Part shown: positions 62,355-64,000 of the stretch, in pieces | How the letters are laid out: each line of letters starts with the position of its first letter | Numbering within the stretch: position 1 is the stretch's first letter | Assembly (NCBI GenBank): GCA_049699975.1 | Contig: JBNAWB010000001.1 | Span: forward strand, 24,886-88,885 | Reading direction: 5' to 3' | Length of the DNA: 64,000 nt | From: CAZAGD01 sp049699975 | GTDB taxonomy: Bacteria > Desulfobacterota > SM23-61 | Translations under genes and position numbers: made by a program | The notes under the pieces: generated by a model | Database searches by the model: none | What the model saw: the letters and a program-made list of their open reading frames with translations, nothing else | Told to the model about the DNA's origin: nothing

Positions 62355-63869
62355 ATGGTCAAAAAAATTTTTAGATTAGATACTATTAATAAGAAGTTCA
62401 TGATTCCAACCTTAATGTTAGTTGTAATTTTGCTCTTGGGGTTAGGAACGATTTTGGTTATGAACCATTATTTTTCTACAAAATCTTTAATGGAATCAAA
62501 AGCGAATTTTTTATCAACTTTCCTTAAAGAAATTAGTACCCCTTATCTCAGTAATTATGACTATCGCCCGTTAGAAGGCTTTGTTCAAGAAGCGTGTAAA
62601 GACCCCGAGATAGCTTTCGTTATTTATTACGATGATCGGAATAATCCTGTAACAACGAGCGTAAAAGAGCCAACGGATACTTCTTCTTTACTGCTTTACA
62701 GACATGAGGTAAAAAACTCTGAGGGCAGGGTTGTGGGCTCTTTTAAGATGGGTTATAAAAAAAATGTGCTTTCAGAAATTTTGCAAGGAGGAATATTTAG
62801 AATAGGTTTGAGCATCCTGATAGCTATGGGCATAATGGCCGTAGCGCTCACATTGCTTATCCGCAATATCGGCCGATCTTTAAAAGACATTTTTAAAGGT
62901 CTAAATGAGGGAATTGATCAAGTAGCATCAGCATCTGCTCAGATTTCTTCAGCCAGCCAATCTATGGCGGAGGCAACTTCAGAACAAGCAGCGGGAATTC
63001 AAGAGACTTCTTCTTCGCTTGAAGAGATGACTTCCATGACAAAGCAAAATGCGGAGAGCGCTAATCAGGCAAACAATTTGATGATGCAGACAAGTAAGGT
63101 TGTAGAGGAAGCAAACCAAGCAATTAAGGAATTAATTCAATCAATGAACGAGATTTCAAAGACTTCTGAAGAGATGGCCAAGATAATCAAGACTATCGAC
63201 GAGATAGCTTTTCAGACTAACCTTTTGGCTCTTAATGCAGCCGTAGAGGCGGCACGAGCTGGAGAAGCGGGGGCTGGTTTTGCCGTGGTAGCTGATGAAG
63301 TAAGAAACTTGGCTATGCGCGCTGCGGAGGCGGCAAAGAATACAGCCAGCTTAATTGAAGAGTCGGTTAAGAAAATTAAAAATGGCTCTATCATTGTTAC
63401 AAAGACCAATGAAGCATTCGAGAAGGTTTCTGTTAGTTCCAAGAAAGTGGCCGAGCTCATGGCTGAAATAACAGCAGCTTCTCAAGAACAGGCCCAAGGA
63501 ATTGAGCAGATTAACAAAGCAGTAGCAGAGATGGATAAAGTAGTGCAGAGGAATGCGGCTTCGGCAGAGGAGTCAGCTTCGGCAGCGGAAGAGATGAATA
63601 CACAGGCTGAAACAATGAAAGGTTTTGTAGAGGAATTAATGGCTTTAGTGGGAGGCAAAAATGGTAATGGATTGAGTAGTCTCGAAGGTGCGGCATTGAA
63701 ACATATACAGGTAGAAAAAATCGGTGGCAATGGAGGTAAGGGAATAAAGGGAGTTGTTTCAAAAATCGGTGGTCTAAGAACGAAGAAAGAAAATGGCAAG
63801 TTTTTAAAAAGGGAGCCTTTGCCAAGTGAAGATATCCCCTTAGAGGAAGGCAGTTTTAAAGAGTTTTAA
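62355..63869 (+). CDS. Methyl-accepting chemotaxis protein (periplasmic sensor, no full HAMP)
   Basis: A 504-residue receptor with membrane helices at about 16-36 and 150-170 around a roughly 110-residue periplasmic sensor (about residues 40-148) of unclear type, possibly PAS/Cache-like ([20 protein letters not shown]). The cytoplasmic part starts at once with [20 protein letters not shown], so a full HAMP is not evident. The tip is [20 protein letters not shown] and the end is SFKEF, a CheR-tethering type pentapeptide. AAGGAGG precedes the ATG. Confidence 0.93.
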   Translation: MVKKIFRLDTINKKFMIPTLMLVVILLLGLGTILVMNHYFSTKSLMESKANFLSTFLKEISTPYLSNYDYRPLEGFVQEACKDPEIAFVIYYDDRNNPVTTSVKEPTDTSSLLLYRHEVKNSEGRVVGSFKMGYKKNVLSEILQGGIFRIGLSILIAMGIMAVALTLLIRNIGRSLKDIFKGLNEGIDQVASASAQISSASQSMAEATSEQAAGIQETSSSLEEMTSMTKQNAESANQANNLMMQTSKVVEEANQAIKELIQSMNEISKTSEEMAKIIKTIDEIAFQTNLLALNAAVEAARAGEAGAGFAVVADEVRNLAMRAAEAAKNTASLIEESVKKIKNGSIIVTKTNEAFEKVSVSSKKVAELMAEITAASQEQAQGIEQINKAVAEMDKVVQRNAASAEESASAAEEMNTQAETMKGFVEELMALVGGKNGNGLSSLEGAALKHIQVEKIGGNGGKGIKGVVSKIGGLRTKKENGKFLKREPLPSEDIPLEEGSFKEF

Positions 63870-64000
63870 GAACTAATCAGACCATTAACACTAACCCCTC
63901 CTTTATAAAAGCCCCTCTTCTTAAAAATAAGGGGAGTAAAAATAAGGGGTCAAACCTTTAAAATTTAATTGACATTCATCTATTTCCCTTGCTATTTTAT

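Noticed and set aside
63932..63959. Direct repeat TAAAAATAAGGGG as a terminator or attachment site
   Set aside because: The 13-bp repeats are low complexity and form only a weak asymmetric hairpin near the window end.

Overview
This window is almost entirely one flagellar and chemotaxis locus from an AT-rich Gram-negative bacterium (roughly 40% GC by eye). Genes for the P- and L-rings (FlgI and the lipoprotein FlgH) imply an outer membrane. The combination of a sigma-54 activator beside flgBC-fliE, flhF-flhG-fliA in one operon, CsrA/FliW beside the hook-associated genes, CheX and an HDOD protein resembles Desulfobacterota (former Deltaproteobacteria). That placement is inferred from gene order, not from a search.

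Layout: (1) 1-171, the tail of a TRAP transporter permease, unrelated to motility. (2) 207-13222, fliL, a small unknown gene, a sigma-54 activator with flgB-flgC-fliE-fliF-fliG-fliH-fliI-fliJ, then fliK-flgD-flgE. (3) 13394-24683, a second fliL followed by fliM-fliN-fliO-fliP-fliQ-fliR-flhB-flhA-flhF-flhG-fliA-cheY and two small genes, closed by a strong terminator. (4) 24802-33201, flgF-flgG-flgA-flgH-flgI-flgJ-flgN-flgK-flgL, a small repeat element, csrA and fliW. (5) 33394-33788, flgM on the minus strand. (6) 33943-42257, a presumed flagellin glycosylation operon: nucleotidyltransferase, methyltransferase, a 1727-residue multi-domain glycosyltransferase and a glycosyltransferase-TPR protein. 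(7) 42263-47753, flagellin, flaG, fliD, fliS, a fliT-like gene and a response regulator. (8) 47755-49696 minus, flbD-motA-motB. (9) 50050-63869, cheA, a histidine kinase, cheW, three chemoreceptors (one frameshifted), a secreted Cache protein, cheX, cheR, cheD, an HDOD gene, cheB and a broken second cheW.

The regulation can be read from the DNA. Sigma-54 -24/-12 elements precede the unknown gene at 1061, the activator/basal-body operon, fliK, the second fliL, flgF and the glycosylation operon. Sigma-28 (FliA) elements with the 11-bp spacer precede the first fliL, flgM, flagellin, flbD-motAB, cheA, cheW and probably cheB. This is a three-tier hierarchy: activator plus sigma-54 makes the basal body, hook, export gate and FliA; FlgM holds FliA; FliA then switches on filament, motor and chemotaxis genes. 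A third, post-transcriptional layer is suggested by a hairpin with an AGGA loop in the flagellin leader, which looks like a CsrA site, with csrA and fliW nearby.

Non-coding elements include a roughly 125-146 bp element with imperfect terminal inverted repeats (two copies, one abutting the cheW remnant), a 67-bp dispersed repeat in two opposite orientations, and GC-rich hairpin sequences, one of which forms the 3' end of flgJ.
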